DNA of 64,000 nt, taken from contig NZ_CANKYS010000001.1 of NCBI RefSeq assembly GCF_947488025.1, positions 434,001 to 498,000 on the forward strand, read 5' to 3'. A program made the position numbers and the translations under genes. Source of the DNA: an uncultured Nocardioides sp. GTDB lineage: Bacteria; Actinomycetota; Actinomycetes; Propionibacteriales; Nocardioidaceae. The notes under the pieces are model-generated. The model searched no databases and had not been told where the DNA came from. It worked only from the letters and a program-made list of their open reading frames with translations. This document shows positions 8,854-18,725 of the stretch, one piece after another (within the stretch, counting starts at the first letter, position 1; every line of letters begins with the position of its first letter).

Positions 8854-10040
8854 CGGACGCTCCAGCGGAGGAGGCCGCCGAGGTCTTCCTTGGCGGCGAG
8901 GTGGAGCACCGGGAGACCGCCCGTCTCGGTGACGCGGCTGGTGCCGTGGGGGTCGACCACGATGCCGAAGCGACGCACCTCGGGCGGGAAGGCCGCGGAC
9001 GAACGCAGCAGGTCGGTGAACGGCGACTCGCTGCCGCCGATGAAGAAGGCGAGGCTGGTGTCGGGTGCCAGCATGGTGGCCTGGCGACCCGACTCGACCA
9101 GGCCGCGGTCCCCGAAGTCGGCGCGGCAGACAGCGTCGAGGGCGAGGTGGCCGTCGGAGCCCGAGGACGCGTGCGCGCCGCACACGAACGACACGTCGAA
9201 CTCGTCGAGCACCGCCCGCACTGCGATGGAGGCGGCCACCGCCATCGCGGTCTCGAAGTCCTCGGGGTCGGACCAGGCGTCGAGCCGGTCGTCGACGACG
9301 ATCGTGGCGTGGCTGCGGCGGGTGTCGAGGTACTGCCGCACGAGGAGGGCCGACTCGCCGGTCGAGGCCATCACCTTCGCCGACGACCGCCAGTGGATGT
9401 GGCGCAGATCGTCACCCGGGACGTACTCGCGCAACGCGTGGAAGGCGAGGTCGCTCTGGCTGACGGCGTCGGTCGAGACTCCCTCGAGGTCGCGCATCAG
9501 GCCCGCGCCCAGGGACTCCATCGGGACGAGGTGCGGGCGCACGAGCACCTCACGCACCGGCGTCCAGACCACGTCGCGGGAGAAGATGCCGACCGGGTCG
9601 CCCCGTCGCGTCATCGCCGGCCCGACCGCGATCACGCCGCGTCGCTCGGTGCGGATGGTGAACGACTCCTCGTGGGCCGCGCCGGGCGCGAGCGAGCTGA
9701 TGCCGTAGCGGTGGACCGCCGACCCGACCGGGACCTCGAGCGTCGTCGGGACCAGGCGGGAGGAGGCGCGGTTGACGACCTGGACGCCGGCCGCGACCGA
9801 CTCCCCCGCCGCCACCCGCTCGGGCTGCAGGCGCAGGTCGACCGTCACGGACGTACGGCCGAGGAGGAAGGGCAGCGCGAGCACCGTCAGCACCAGGCAC
9901 CCCGTGCCCAGCACCGCCAGCTCGCGCCAATGCGCGACCACGGCGACCAGGAGCGCGCCCAGGCCGAGGCCGAGGACCAACCAGCCGATCGGCTTGATGA
10001 CCTCGAGCGCGTGGTTCAGCCGCTGCCTCATCGACCTCAT
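8850..10040 (-). CDS. DUF58 domain-containing membrane protein
   Basis: A 396-residue protein with two N-terminal transmembrane helices (about residues 17-58) and then an extended domain. The DUF58 signature appears as LREYVPGDDLRHIHWRSSAK near residues 204-223. DUF58 proteins have a von Willebrand factor A-like fold and nearly always pair with MoxR ATPases; their molecular role is not established. It starts 7 bases after the moxR-like stop and overlaps the transglutaminase-fold gene by 4 bases, so the three are translationally linked. Confidence 0.9.
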   Translation of the reverse strand: MRSMRQRLNHALEVIKPIGWLVLGLGLGALLVAVVAHWRELAVLGTGCLVLTVLALPFLLGRTSVTVDLRLQPERVAAGESVAAGVQVVNRASSRLVPTTLEVPVGSAVHRYGISSLAPGAAHEESFTIRTERRGVIAVGPAMTRRGDPVGIFSRDVVWTPVREVLVRPHLVPMESLGAGLMRDLEGVSTDAVSQSDLAFHALREYVPGDDLRHIHWRSSAKVMASTGESALLVRQYLDTRRSHATIVVDDRLDAWSDPEDFETAMAVAASIAVRAVLDEFDVSFVCGAHASSGSDGHLALDAVCRADFGDRGLVESGRQATMLAPDTSLAFFIGGSESPFTDLLRSSAAFPPEVRRFGIVVDPHGTSRVTETGGLPVLHLAAKEDLGGLLRWSVR

Positions 10041-10047
10041 CGACGCG

Positions 10048-11019
10048 TCAGGCCCCTACGCGGTCGGTCGGGGGCGCGACGGCGTCGAGCAGGCGCGAGA
10101 TGACGGTCTGGACGTCGACACCGCTGAACTGCGCCTCGGCGTCGAGCAGCAGCCGGTGCGAGAGCACCGGCTCGGCGAGGTCCTTGATGTCGTCGGGGAC
10201 CACGTGGTCACGACCGTCTGCGGCGGCCCACGTCTTCGCGACGCGGACGAACGCCAGGCACCCGCGCGCCGACAGCCCGAGCTTGACGTGCGGCTGGCGG
10301 CGCGACTCCTCGGCCAGCTCGGCGACGTAGCCGATGACCGCGGGGTCGACGTAGACCTCGTCCGCCAGACCGCTCATCTGCGCGATCGTGGCGGCGGTGA
10401 TCACCGGCGTGACCAGGGCGGCGCGGTCGCGGACGGCCGCGTTGTTGAGCAGCTCGACGGTCGCCTGGCGGTCGGGGTAGCCGACCGAGGTCTTCATCAG
10501 GAACCGGTCGAGCTGGGCTTCGGGCAGCCGGTAGGTGCCGGCCTGCTCGATGGGGTTCTGCGTGGCGATGACGAGGAACGGCCGGCCGACGGGGTGCGCG
10601 ACGCCGTCGACGGTGACGCGCCCCTCCTCCATCACCTCGAGCAGCGCCGACTGCGTCTTGGGCGAGGCACGGTTGATCTCGTCGGCCAGCACGATGGTGT
10701 GGAAGATCGGGCCCGGGTGGAACTCGAACGTGCCCTTGTGCTGGTCGTAGACCGTGACGCCGGTGACGTCGGAGGGCAGCAGGTCGGGCGTGAACTGGAT
10801 GCGGGCGTGGCTGCCCTGCACCGTGTTGGCCAACGCCCGGGCCAGCATCGTCTTGCCCGTGCCCGGAAAGTCCTCGAGCAGGATGTGCCCCTCCGAGAGC
10901 AGGCAGGTCAGCGCGAGCCGGACGACGTGGCGCTTGCCGAGGACGGCCTTCTCCATGTTGTCGGTGAGCTGGTCGAAGGTCGACTTGAACCATTCGGCCT
11001 GTTCATGGCTGATCGTCAC
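10048..11019 (-). CDS. MoxR family AAA+ ATPase
   Basis: A 323-residue AAA+ ATPase. Walker A is FPGTGKTMLARAL (residues about 50-62), Walker B is VLADEIN followed by RASPKTQSALLEVMEE, and sensor 1 is IATQNPIEQAGTY. MoxR proteins are thought to act as chaperones that mature or assemble partner proteins, often those with VWA-like or DUF58 domains. The GTG start at 11019 has AGGAG 6 bases upstream. It lies 69 bases downstream of the giant Ig/FN3 gene and is probably in the same transcript. Confidence 0.93.
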   Translation of the reverse strand: MTISHEQAEWFKSTFDQLTDNMEKAVLGKRHVVRLALTCLLSEGHILLEDFPGTGKTMLARALANTVQGSHARIQFTPDLLPSDVTGVTVYDQHKGTFEFHPGPIFHTIVLADEINRASPKTQSALLEVMEEGRVTVDGVAHPVGRPFLVIATQNPIEQAGTYRLPEAQLDRFLMKTSVGYPDRQATVELLNNAAVRDRAALVTPVITAATIAQMSGLADEVYVDPAVIGYVAELAEESRRQPHVKLGLSARGCLAFVRVAKTWAAADGRDHVVPDDIKDLAEPVLSHRLLLDAEAQFSGVDVQTVISRLLDAVAPPTDRVGA

Positions 11020-11088
11020 GAGGTGCTCCTGGTGTGGGGGACGGGTCGATGGGGGTCGGGCGCTGACGTGTCCGTGGCTGGTGGCGCG

Positions 11089-14000
11089 TCACCAGTCCCG
11101 CCACCCGGATCCCGCGGACTGGTAGCTGCCCTCGTTGGGGCGGTAGTCGGGTGTGGTGCAGTTGAGGGCGACCTGACCCAACGCGACCGAGCCGTAGTGG
11201 AAGGCGTTGCCTCCCCGGTCCTCGGCGGGCTCGACGGAGAACAGGATGTCGGAGCGGAAGCGGCGCTGGATGGTGCAGGTGTAGCGCGACATGAAGCCGC
11301 GGACGCTGAAGTTGATGAACGCGCAGTTGTCGTCCTCGCACGTGTCACCGGTCCAGCCCCGGGAACCACAGTCCGGCACGTCGGCCGGGCGATCGGCCCG
11401 GGTCGAGCAGCGGTCGCCCCGGAAGATGACGACCTCGGGCTCGGGCGGCGCCGCCGTGGAGCCGTCGGCGGTGCGCGACACGGGTCCGCGCCCGTTGGCC
11501 GGGTCCGAGAGCGTGACGGTCACCCGCTCACCGTGGCGGAAGCCGACGTCGAGGTTCTGGGTCTGGACGCTCCACTGCCCGGCCGGCACCTGGAACGACT
11601 GGTTGCGATCGGCGGAGGAGACGGTGACGGTCGCCGGACGACCGTTGGACGTCCCGCTGACCACCCAGGACAGCCTCCGGCCGTCAGGGACGGGCTGGAT
11701 CGACGCGAGGTGGTCGGGCTGGAGAGGTCCGTAGGTCTGCACGTTGACCACTCCGCTGAGCGTGCACCCGGCAGGAGCGTCCTCGTTGCACACGCGGAGC
11801 TGCACGGGGTAGGCCTGCATGTTGTCGGGCACCTGGACGCGCGGGGCGTTGGTGCCGGTCTGCTGCGGGTAGTTCCTCGCGATGCCACCACCGACGAGGA
11901 CGTCGACGCGGCTCGTGGAGCCCCTCGAGTCCGGGACGGTGTACTGGAGCTGGATCTCCTGGTTCGCACCGGTGGCAGTCGCCTGGAACGACCCCCACGG
12001 GGCCGGTCGGCCGACGGCCTGGATGGCGGTGGGAGCGCTGGGCTGCGAACGCTTCCCCGTCTCGCCGACGGGCTGGTTCGCGGCGACCACCGTGTAGGAG
12101 TAGGTCAGCCCGTCGTAGGGAACCCCCGTGTGGGTGCAGCTGAGCGATGCCAGCATCTGGCACCCGGGCACGGGTCGTGAGTCACCGCCGGTGGTGTAGC
12201 TCACGGTGTAGGCCGTGGGTCCGGGCCCCTCGGGAAGCACGGCCTGCCAAGCGATGCGGATGCTGGTCTGGTTGGCACCGGCCTCGAGGTCCGATACCGC
12301 CGGAGCCGCTGGCGCGGACGGAGTGCCGAGCGGCTGCATCGGCGAGGAGGTCCGCACCAGCGAGTAGCCCACCTGGTTCTGCGCCTTCACGTCGAAGGTG
12401 TACTGACGGTTGTTGTCCAGCCCCGTGGCGATGTAGGTCATCGTGTTGCCGGGGACGGTCGCCGTCGGGCCGCCGGGCCAGGTGATGGTGTAGTCCAGGA
12501 TCCTCGAGGTGTTGGTGGTCGGCTTGTCCCAGCCGATGGTGATCTGCCCGTCGCCGCGCTCGATCATGCGGATGTTCTGGACCCGGCCGGGCTGGGTGTC
12601 GGCACGGGCGGTGCGGGACAACTTGCTCCAGTCGCCGCCCCCCACACGGTTCACCGCCTGGACGCGGAAGCTGTAGTTGCCGCCCGTCTTGAGCTTGCGG
12701 AACACGCACTCGTTGGTGTCGCAGCGCTGCCGGGTGCCGGACCTCTCCTCACGCACGAAGTAGTGGGTGACGGGAGCGCCGCCGTCGTCGTCGGGCGGCG
12801 CCCATCCCATCTTGATGGTGCCGACCTCGTCGGAGAGCGGGTAGGGGCGCGGCTCACCGGGCGCTCCCGGCACCCCGACGACCCGGAACTGGATGCGGCC
12901 CCGCGCGCGGCGGGTGGGCGGCGGGTCCGACTCGTCGACGTCGCTGACGACCAGGTCGAAGCCCGCGTCCACCCCGCGGGCGTCCTCCGAGGCGCGCAGG
13001 GTGAGCCGGCCGCCGTCGACGCTCGCCTTGACCGCCGGGTTGCCGGTGTTCTGGACCGACACGATGCGCGGCTGCGGGTCGGCGACGCCGGCCTCGAGGT
13101 AGGCGCCGATGTCGTAGCTGCGGGACTGCCCGGCCTCCATCGTCTCCACGCGGATCGGCAGCAGCCTCGGCGGCGGCGCCTGGGCGAGCCGGAAGCGCAC
13201 CTCCTGGGTGTTGCTGTCGCCCGCCCGCACGGTCAGGACGGCCTCACCACCCTCGGTGGCATCGTCCGCGGCGGTGATCGCGACGACGGAGCCCAGCGGG
13301 CTGCTGACGTCGACACCGTCGACCGTCTGGCTCCACTCGGCGGAGAAGTCGAGTCCCACGGCGTCGCGGGGGTCGACCGTGAACACCTTGCAGTAGGTGG
13401 CGATGTCGAGGTCGTAGCGCTGGCCGGCCGACATCGGGATGACGCTCGAGGGGCACTCGAGCGACGGGGTGTCGTCGCCGACCACGACAGGGATCGACAG
13501 GATCGCCGTCACGCCGTCCTCGGTCGTCGTGGCGTCCTCGTTGCCGCTGGCGTCGGTCGCGGTGGTCACCTCGACGAGCACCGAGCCCGGCCCGCGGAAG
13601 CCCGCCTGCGCGGACAGGGTGAAGCGGTTGTCCCCGTCGGGGCCGACGGTCAGGGCAGTCGGCGAGGCGGACCACGAGCGACGGCCCGAGGCCAGGCGCA
13701 CCCGTCCCCCGTCGGGCGCGGCGATGTAGTCGGAGACCTTGCCGGTGGTGCTGGAGCCGGCGTCGAGCTCGATGAGCGACCCGGGAAGGACGTAGGGCAG
13801 ACCGTTTCCTGTGGGCGGGACGTACACCGACGCGGCCGCGGTGGCCCCGTCGGCGTCGCGGACCTGGAAGGGCAGCACCTTCGGGGCCTCGCCCCGGTTG
13901 GCGCGCACCTGGGTCCCACCGACCACCCGGGCCGACGGGTCACCGGAGACCTCGACCACCTCGAGGTCCTCGGCGGCACCGTCGGGGTCGTAGGCGCCCT

Positions 14001-17000
14001 CGAGGACGTCGACGGTGACGCTCCCGCTGTCGTCGGCCCGGCCGAAGGCGTCGTAGACGATCGGCGGGTTGTCGTAGTCGGCCGCCGTGGTCAGCGTCAT
14101 CGTCGCGCGTGACTCGTCGATGCCGTTGGTGACCCGGTAGACGAGCACGGTCGGTGGCGCCTTGGCGGAGTCGGGCGCCGGCACCGTCACCAGGTTGGTC
14201 TCGGGGTCGAGGCGGGCGCCGTCGGGACCGTCGAGGATCTCGATCTCGACCGAGTCACCGGCGGCGATGAAGTCGTTGGCGAGCGGGTCGAAGGTCGCCG
14301 TACGTCCCGGCTCGACGGTGAGTCGGTCCTCGACGGCCAGCGGCGGCTGGGGCTGCCCCGGCTCGACGACCGCCACCCGGACCGTTCCGGTCGCGAAGGC
14401 ACCCTGCGAGTCGACGACCGAGTAGGTGAACTCGTCGGTGCCGACCGTGCGCGGGTAGGCCTGGTACTCCAGGAAGTTGCCGCCGACGGCCTCGATCCGA
14501 CCGAGCCGCGGGGCGGAGGTGATGCCGGTGACCGTGACCGGATCGCCGTTGCGGTCGACTCCCACCCCGGGGATGCGGACCTTCACCGTGTCCCCGGAGA
14601 CCACCCGGCCCTCGAGGGTCGGCGGCTCGGGGGCGTCGTTGGGGTCGTCGGCCGGCACCACGGTCACCCTGAGGGTGCCGTCGGCCCGCTTGCCCTCGAG
14701 GTTCTGGGCGACGTAGGTGACGGTGTAGGTGTCGCGCTCCTCGATGTCGTCGGGCGCGACGTAGCGGACCACGCGCCCGGACACGAAGGCCTTGCCGACG
14801 TCGCCGGTGACGTCGATGGGCGCGACCACGGCGAGCCGGCCGGGGGTGTCGGTGCTCGACAGGTCGTTGAGCAGGGCGAGGCGGTCGCCGGCCGGGGACA
14901 CGTCGTTGTCGAGCACCGGCGCCGAGACTGCTGCGCCGGCTCGCACCACGACCTTGTCGGAGACCGTGATGGGGGTGTTGTCGGCCGGCGCCGCGCGTTG
15001 GGTGACCACGACCTCGCCCTGGACCGCGGAGCTGCTGCCGTTGCTGATCGTGTAGGCGACGGTCTGCGTCGACGGCACGAGGTCGGGGCGGGTCGCGGAG
15101 ATGCGCAGCCACCGCCCGTCGACGATCGCCACGTCCAGCTGGCCGTCGAGGTCCGCACTCGCGCGCAGCACAACCAGCAGCCCGCCCGCAGGGTCGAGGT
15201 CGTTGGCCAGCACGTCGACGATGCCCGGGTTCTGCCCGAAGACGGTCAGGGTGTCGGGCATGGCGATCGGCTCGGCCGCCCGCTTGGGACGGGCCCGCAC
15301 GTCGACCCGGATCGTCGCCTGGTCGAGGGGTGCGTTGCCGAAGGCTGCGTCATAGCTGAGGAAGTAGGTCCCGGCACGTTCACCGGTGAAGGTCAGCTGG
15401 CCGGAGTCGAGGTCGGAGACGACCTCGGCGCCGGGCTGCCGGGGCACCTTGCCGCCCAGCGAGAGCTCGGCGTCGGTGGCGTTGGGGTCCGACCCGGGCA
15501 GGTCGTTGAGCAGGGGCCGGATCTTGATCGGCTTGCCGACCTCGCCGCGTACGACGTCGGGCTCGGCCTGCGGGGCGTAGGCCTTCTGGTCCTTGGGCGC
15601 CTGGACCTGGAAGCTCATCGACTTCGTCACGGGTGCGGAGCGTCCGTCGGTGACGGCGAACTCCACGCGGACCAGCTGCGGTCCGTCGGCCGCGCCGGAC
15701 GGGGCGGTGAAGCGGATGCGGCCGTCGGCGGTGGTGCGGGCAGCGGCACCCGTCTGCTCGCCACCCACGGCCGTCGCGGAGTCCAGGAGCAGGGTGTCGC
15801 CGTCCCGGTCGTCGCGCCAGTCCGCGAGCACGGGTACGGCGAGCTCGCCCCGGTGCGGCACCTTGTAGGTCGGCTTCTTCCAGCCCTCGCGCAGCGTGGG
15901 CGGCTCGTTCTGCTCGGTCCCACGCACCTCGACGTCGACGGAGGCGTTGGCCGAGACGCCGTTGCGGCCGTCGTCGATGAAGTAGTCGAACCGGGCGGGC
16001 CGGGCGTCCTCGGGCATCTGGAGGACCAGCGTCTGCCCGTCGGGGCTGATCTCGACGCGCGCACCGCCGGACGGCTGGTCCACGTCGACGATGCTCAGCA
16101 ACCGCCCGGTGGGCGCCGAGTCGTTGTCGAGCGGGTGCAGCACGGTCGTACGACCGGCGCGGACGCCGTAGGAGTCGGGCTTGGCGCGCGGCGGTCGGCT
16201 GTCGGCGTCGCTCTGGTTCTCGTTCTCCTCGTCGTCGTCCTTGTTCTTCTTCTTCGACGTGAAGGCTTCCCAGTTGTCGATGCGGACGGGCTTGTCCTGC
16301 TGAACGTCCCAGACGTTGCCGCTGTTGGCGTCGTTGAGGACGATCTCGCCGCGGTTGACCCGGAACGCGAGGTTGGTCGCGTTGCCGCCGAGGTCCTTCT
16401 CGTTGACGTCCTGCGACCCGCACTGCACGGCGAGCGCTCCGAGCCCGCCGGACCAGGCGCCGAAGACGCAGGCGCCGAGGCGGACCGGCTCGACCGGTGT
16501 CCCGGAGCTGTCGGAGACGGTGGTGACGTCGCCGGAGTCGAGGTCGACGCTCAGCAGCCCGTCGGGCGCCCCGACCAGCACCGCGTCGTAGGCCGGCCCC
16601 GGCTGCTGCAGCCGACTCCCCGGCGGCACGGTCACGGTGGCCCCGTCGACGACGCCGAGGACTCCCGCGTCGGCATCGAGGGTGACGACGCGGTCGCCGA
16701 CGGTGGTGACGTCGGAGACCTGGCCGGCGTCACCGGACAGGTCCCGCGCGCGCGGCTTGCGGAAGCCCGCGGCGGTGGGGGCCAGCGTCGTGACGGTGCC
16801 CTCCTCGGTGGACGTCACGACCACCGTCCCCGACTGGCTGACGGTCAGGGCCGCGCCCTCGCCGACCTCGGCGAGCGGCTTCGCCTGCCGGTCGACGGCG
16901 CTCACCACCGGCTTGCCGAGCTGGTCGTCGTAGCGCACCGCCCACACCTCGCCGGTCTCGGCGTCCGCCGTCGCGAGCGTGCCGCCGGCCATGGCGACGT

Positions 17001-17370
17001 CACCGGAGACCGGGACCGCCGCGGAGCCGCCGTCCTGGGCCTCGAGCCGGCTGGTCTCGATGACCTGCCCGCGGCTCGTCCCGGCGTCGAGGGTCACGAC
17101 GGCCGCGCCGTCCTGGACCACGTCGAGGCGGGCCTTGCCGTTGTCACCCGGCACCACGCCGTCGAGCTGGTTGATCGGCTTGTTGAGCCGGCCGGACCAG
17201 CCCTTCTTGCCGTTGACGACCCAGACCCCGCCGTCGTTGAGCTCGGCCTCGTGCTTCTTGTAGCCGTCGGCGGACACGGCGTAGACGATGACGGCGGTCG
17301 TCGCGATCGCCAGCGCGACGCCGGAGGCGATGCCCGCCCGGTGTCGACGCAGAGCAGTCACACGTGCCAC
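11089..17370 (-). CDS. Giant membrane-anchored Ig-like / fibronectin type III repeat protein
   Basis: A 2,093-residue protein with an uncleaved signal-anchor (residues about 12-33, IASGVALAIATTAVIVYAV) placing nearly all of it outside the membrane. Residues about 40-370 look like beta-propeller-type repeats. About 390-1500 hold a series of Ig/cadherin-like (Big_9/VCBS-type) repeats marked by VLANDLDPAGG-like and DPLANDF motifs. About 1500-1980 hold fibronectin III modules (for example QITIGWDKPTTNTSRILDY), and the last 110 residues contain several Cys. I chose GTG 17370, with AAGGGGGA 7 bases upstream, over the GTG at 17478. It heads the operon with MoxR, DUF58 and the transglutaminase-fold protein. 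No enzymatic domain is seen; a scaffold or adhesive role is inference. Confidence 0.88.
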   Translation of the reverse strand: MARVTALRRHRAGIASGVALAIATTAVIVYAVSADGYKKHEAELNDGGVWVVNGKKGWSGRLNKPINQLDGVVPGDNGKARLDVVQDGAAVVTLDAGTSRGQVIETSRLEAQDGGSAAVPVSGDVAMAGGTLATADAETGEVWAVRYDDQLGKPVVSAVDRQAKPLAEVGEGAALTVSQSGTVVVTSTEEGTVTTLAPTAAGFRKPRARDLSGDAGQVSDVTTVGDRVVTLDADAGVLGVVDGATVTVPPGSRLQQPGPAYDAVLVGAPDGLLSVDLDSGDVTTVSDSSGTPVEPVRLGACVFGAWSGGLGALAVQCGSQDVNEKDLGGNATNLAFRVNRGEIVLNDANSGNVWDVQQDKPVRIDNWEAFTSKKKNKDDDEENENQSDADSRPPRAKPDSYGVRAGRTTVLHPLDNDSAPTGRLLSIVDVDQPSGGARVEISPDGQTLVLQMPEDARPARFDYFIDDGRNGVSANASVDVEVRGTEQNEPPTLREGWKKPTYKVPHRGELAVPVLADWRDDRDGDTLLLDSATAVGGEQTGAAARTTADGRIRFTAPSGAADGPQLVRVEFAVTDGRSAPVTKSMSFQVQAPKDQKAYAPQAEPDVVRGEVGKPIKIRPLLNDLPGSDPNATDAELSLGGKVPRQPGAEVVSDLDSGQLTFTGERAGTYFLSYDAAFGNAPLDQATIRVDVRARPKRAAEPIAMPDTLTVFGQNPGIVDVLANDLDPAGGLLVVLRASADLDGQLDVAIVDGRWLRISATRPDLVPSTQTVAYTISNGSSSAVQGEVVVTQRAAPADNTPITVSDKVVVRAGAAVSAPVLDNDVSPAGDRLALLNDLSSTDTPGRLAVVAPIDVTGDVGKAFVSGRVVRYVAPDDIEERDTYTVTYVAQNLEGKRADGTLRVTVVPADDPNDAPEPPTLEGRVVSGDTVKVRIPGVGVDRNGDPVTVTGITSAPRLGRIEAVGGNFLEYQAYPRTVGTDEFTYSVVDSQGAFATGTVRVAVVEPGQPQPPLAVEDRLTVEPGRTATFDPLANDFIAAGDSVEIEILDGPDGARLDPETNLVTVPAPDSAKAPPTVLVYRVTNGIDESRATMTLTTAADYDNPPIVYDAFGRADDSGSVTVDVLEGAYDPDGAAEDLEVVEVSGDPSARVVGGTQVRANRGEAPKVLPFQVRDADGATAAASVYVPPTGNGLPYVLPGSLIELDAGSSTTGKVSDYIAAPDGGRVRLASGRRSWSASPTALTVGPDGDNRFTLSAQAGFRGPGSVLVEVTTATDASGNEDATTTEDGVTAILSIPVVVGDDTPSLECPSSVIPMSAGQRYDLDIATYCKVFTVDPRDAVGLDFSAEWSQTVDGVDVSSPLGSVVAITAADDATEGGEAVLTVRAGDSNTQEVRFRLAQAPPPRLLPIRVETMEAGQSRSYDIGAYLEAGVADPQPRIVSVQNTGNPAVKASVDGGRLTLRASEDARGVDAGFDLVVSDVDESDPPPTRRARGRIQFRVVGVPGAPGEPRPYPLSDEVGTIKMGWAPPDDDGGAPVTHYFVREERSGTRQRCDTNECVFRKLKTGGNYSFRVQAVNRVGGGDWSKLSRTARADTQPGRVQNIRMIERGDGQITIGWDKPTTNTSRILDYTITWPGGPTATVPGNTMTYIATGLDNNRQYTFDVKAQNQVGYSLVRTSSPMQPLGTPSAPAAPAVSDLEAGANQTSIRIAWQAVLPEGPGPTAYTVSYTTGGDSRPVPGCQMLASLSCTHTGVPYDGLTYSYTVVAANQPVGETGKRSQPSAPTAIQAVGRPAPWGSFQATATGANQEIQLQYTVPDSRGSTSRVDVLVGGGIARNYPQQTGTNAPRVQVPDNMQAYPVQLRVCNEDAPAGCTLSGVVNVQTYGPLQPDHLASIQPVPDGRRLSWVVSGTSNGRPATVTVSSADRNQSFQVPAGQWSVQTQNLDVGFRHGERVTVTLSDPANGRGPVSRTADGSTAAPPEPEVVIFRGDRCSTRADRPADVPDCGSRGWTGDTCEDDNCAFINFSVRGFMSRYTCTIQRRFRSDILFSVEPAEDRGGNAFHYGSVALGQVALNCTTPDYRPNEGSYQSAGSGWRDW

Positions 17371-17426
17371 GCGAGTCCCCCTTGGCCCCACGGATGAGGT
17401 GCGCCCGCCGCACTCACCCAGGCAGG

Positions 17427-17456
17427 AGCGTATGTATGTCTCAGACGTTCGGACAA
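17427..17456 (-). promoter_or_regulatory. Promoter for the Ig/FN3-MoxR-DUF58-transglutaminase operon
   Basis: On the minus strand TTGTCC (17451-17456), an 18-base spacer and TACGCT (17427-17432) make a reasonable sigma-A-type promoter about 55 bases before the GTG start. The divergent FHA gene begins at 17541, so the 170-base gap 17371-17540 should drive both units; I see no equally good plus-strand promoter. Confidence 0.5.
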
Positions 17457-17540
17457 GTTTCCGACAAATCCCGACCATGTGCGCGGGACAGGCGTGATGG
17501 GTGATGATGGAACCGTGGGCGTGTACGAGGGGAGCCGACG

Positions 17541-18725
17541 TTGATCGTGGAAGCGCGGTACGCCAGTGGGGCCGGCGTGCTCGTCGGCAGCGGCGCGCAC
17601 TGGGTGCTGCTGACCGACCCCGGTGACGAGCGGGTCGTCCAGGAGATCTGGGAGGCCCTCGCGCTGACCGCGCCGTCGGGGGCGAGCGCCGCCGAGCGGG
17701 TGCTGGCGATCGCCGAGAAGGCGTTCGAGGGCGATCCGCCCGGCCTGGCCCTCGTCGACTTCACCTCCGGCGCCTCCACGACCGTGTCGCGCGGCGCCGG
17801 GCACGTGCGCCTCGCCGGACCGGCGCGGGTGCTCAGCCTCGACGCCGGCGCCGACCCCGACGGCCTCGCCAGCACCCGGCGCCTCGTGGGCGGGGTCGTC
17901 TCCGCAGACCGGGTCGAGCTCACGCCCGTCTCGGCCCGCACCGCCCCGGTGCACCGCGCCCAGGAGACCGCGCCGCCCGCGGCTGCCGCCCTCATCGACG
18001 GCATCCCCGACGCCATCCTGGCCGCCAAGGGTCCCGACGGCCCTCCCCCGCGCACCCGCGTACGCCGTCCGGTCGAGGACACCGGCTCCCTGGTCGACAC
18101 CTCCGAGCCCGACCCCCTGATGATGCAGCGCATCGAGGAGGGGGCGCACACCACGATCCGGCCTCCGTCGGCTCCGACGTCGGCTCCCGAGCCCGACGGG
18201 CACGACGATCATGACGGCGCGACGTCGCTGCGACCGGCCCACCTCACCCACGGCACGACCCCCACGGTGCTCGCCGTCAGCTGCCCGCTGGGCCACCTGA
18301 CCCCACCGATCGCGCCGCAGTGCCGGGTGTGCCACCAGCGGGTCGCCCCGCAGGAGCCGCGGCGGGTGGACCGGCCGTCGCTGGGGGGCCTGCGCCTCCC
18401 GACCGGCGAGGTCGTCCCCCTCGACCGGGGCGTGATCCTGGGCCGCAAGCCCGCGCCCGCCCAGGGCAGCACCGACTGGCCGCACCTCGTCCACCTGCCC
18501 TCCGACCACTCCTTCGTGTCGAGGCAGCACCTGCAGCTCGAGCTCGACGGGTGGGACGTGATCGCCCGCGACCTCGACAGCCGCGGGGGCACCACGATCG
18601 CTCCCCCGGGTCGCGACCCGGAGCGGATGAAGCCCGGCGACGCCTACGTGCTCGAACCCGGCACGGTGCTCGACCTGGCCCACGTCTACAGCGTCCGCTA
18701 CGAGTCGGGGGCGGTCGCCCGGTGA
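17541..18725 (+). CDS. FHA domain protein with zinc-ribbon-like motif
   Basis: A 394-residue cytosolic protein. Residues 1 to about 130 are an unrecognised alpha/beta domain, followed by a Pro-rich linker. C248, H252, C261 and C264 (CPLGH then CRVCH) form a possible zinc site. Residues about 285-385 are an FHA phosphothreonine-binding domain with GRKP, the SRQHLQL core and DSRGGT. The start is the TTG at 17541, with a GAGGGGAG ribosome site 6 bases upstream; GTG 17547 is the alternative. It overlaps the kinase gene (GTGA), so the kinase is its likely partner. A PP2C-type phosphatase, often found in such clusters, is absent. Confidence 0.85.
   Translation: MIVEARYASGAGVLVGSGAHWVLLTDPGDERVVQEIWEALALTAPSGASAAERVLAIAEKAFEGDPPGLALVDFTSGASTTVSRGAGHVRLAGPARVLSLDAGADPDGLASTRRLVGGVVSADRVELTPVSARTAPVHRAQETAPPAAAALIDGIPDAILAAKGPDGPPPRTRVRRPVEDTGSLVDTSEPDPLMMQRIEEGAHTTIRPPSAPTSAPEPDGHDDHDGATSLRPAHLTHGTTPTVLAVSCPLGHLTPPIAPQCRVCHQRVAPQEPRRVDRPSLGGLRLPTGEVVPLDRGVILGRKPAPAQGSTDWPHLVHLPSDHSFVSRQHLQLELDGWDVIARDLDSRGGTTIAPPGRDPERMKPGDAYVLEPGTVLDLAHVYSVRYESGAVAR

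Noticed and set aside
6190..9708. Very long plus-strand open frame opposite the transglutaminase-fold and DUF58 genes
   Set aside because: Low-complexity His/Arg/Gly composition and no conserved motif; it is the usual antisense artefact of high-G+C coding DNA. Similar frames opposite the polyamine, fusA, Ig-repeat and purine permease genes were dropped for the same reason.
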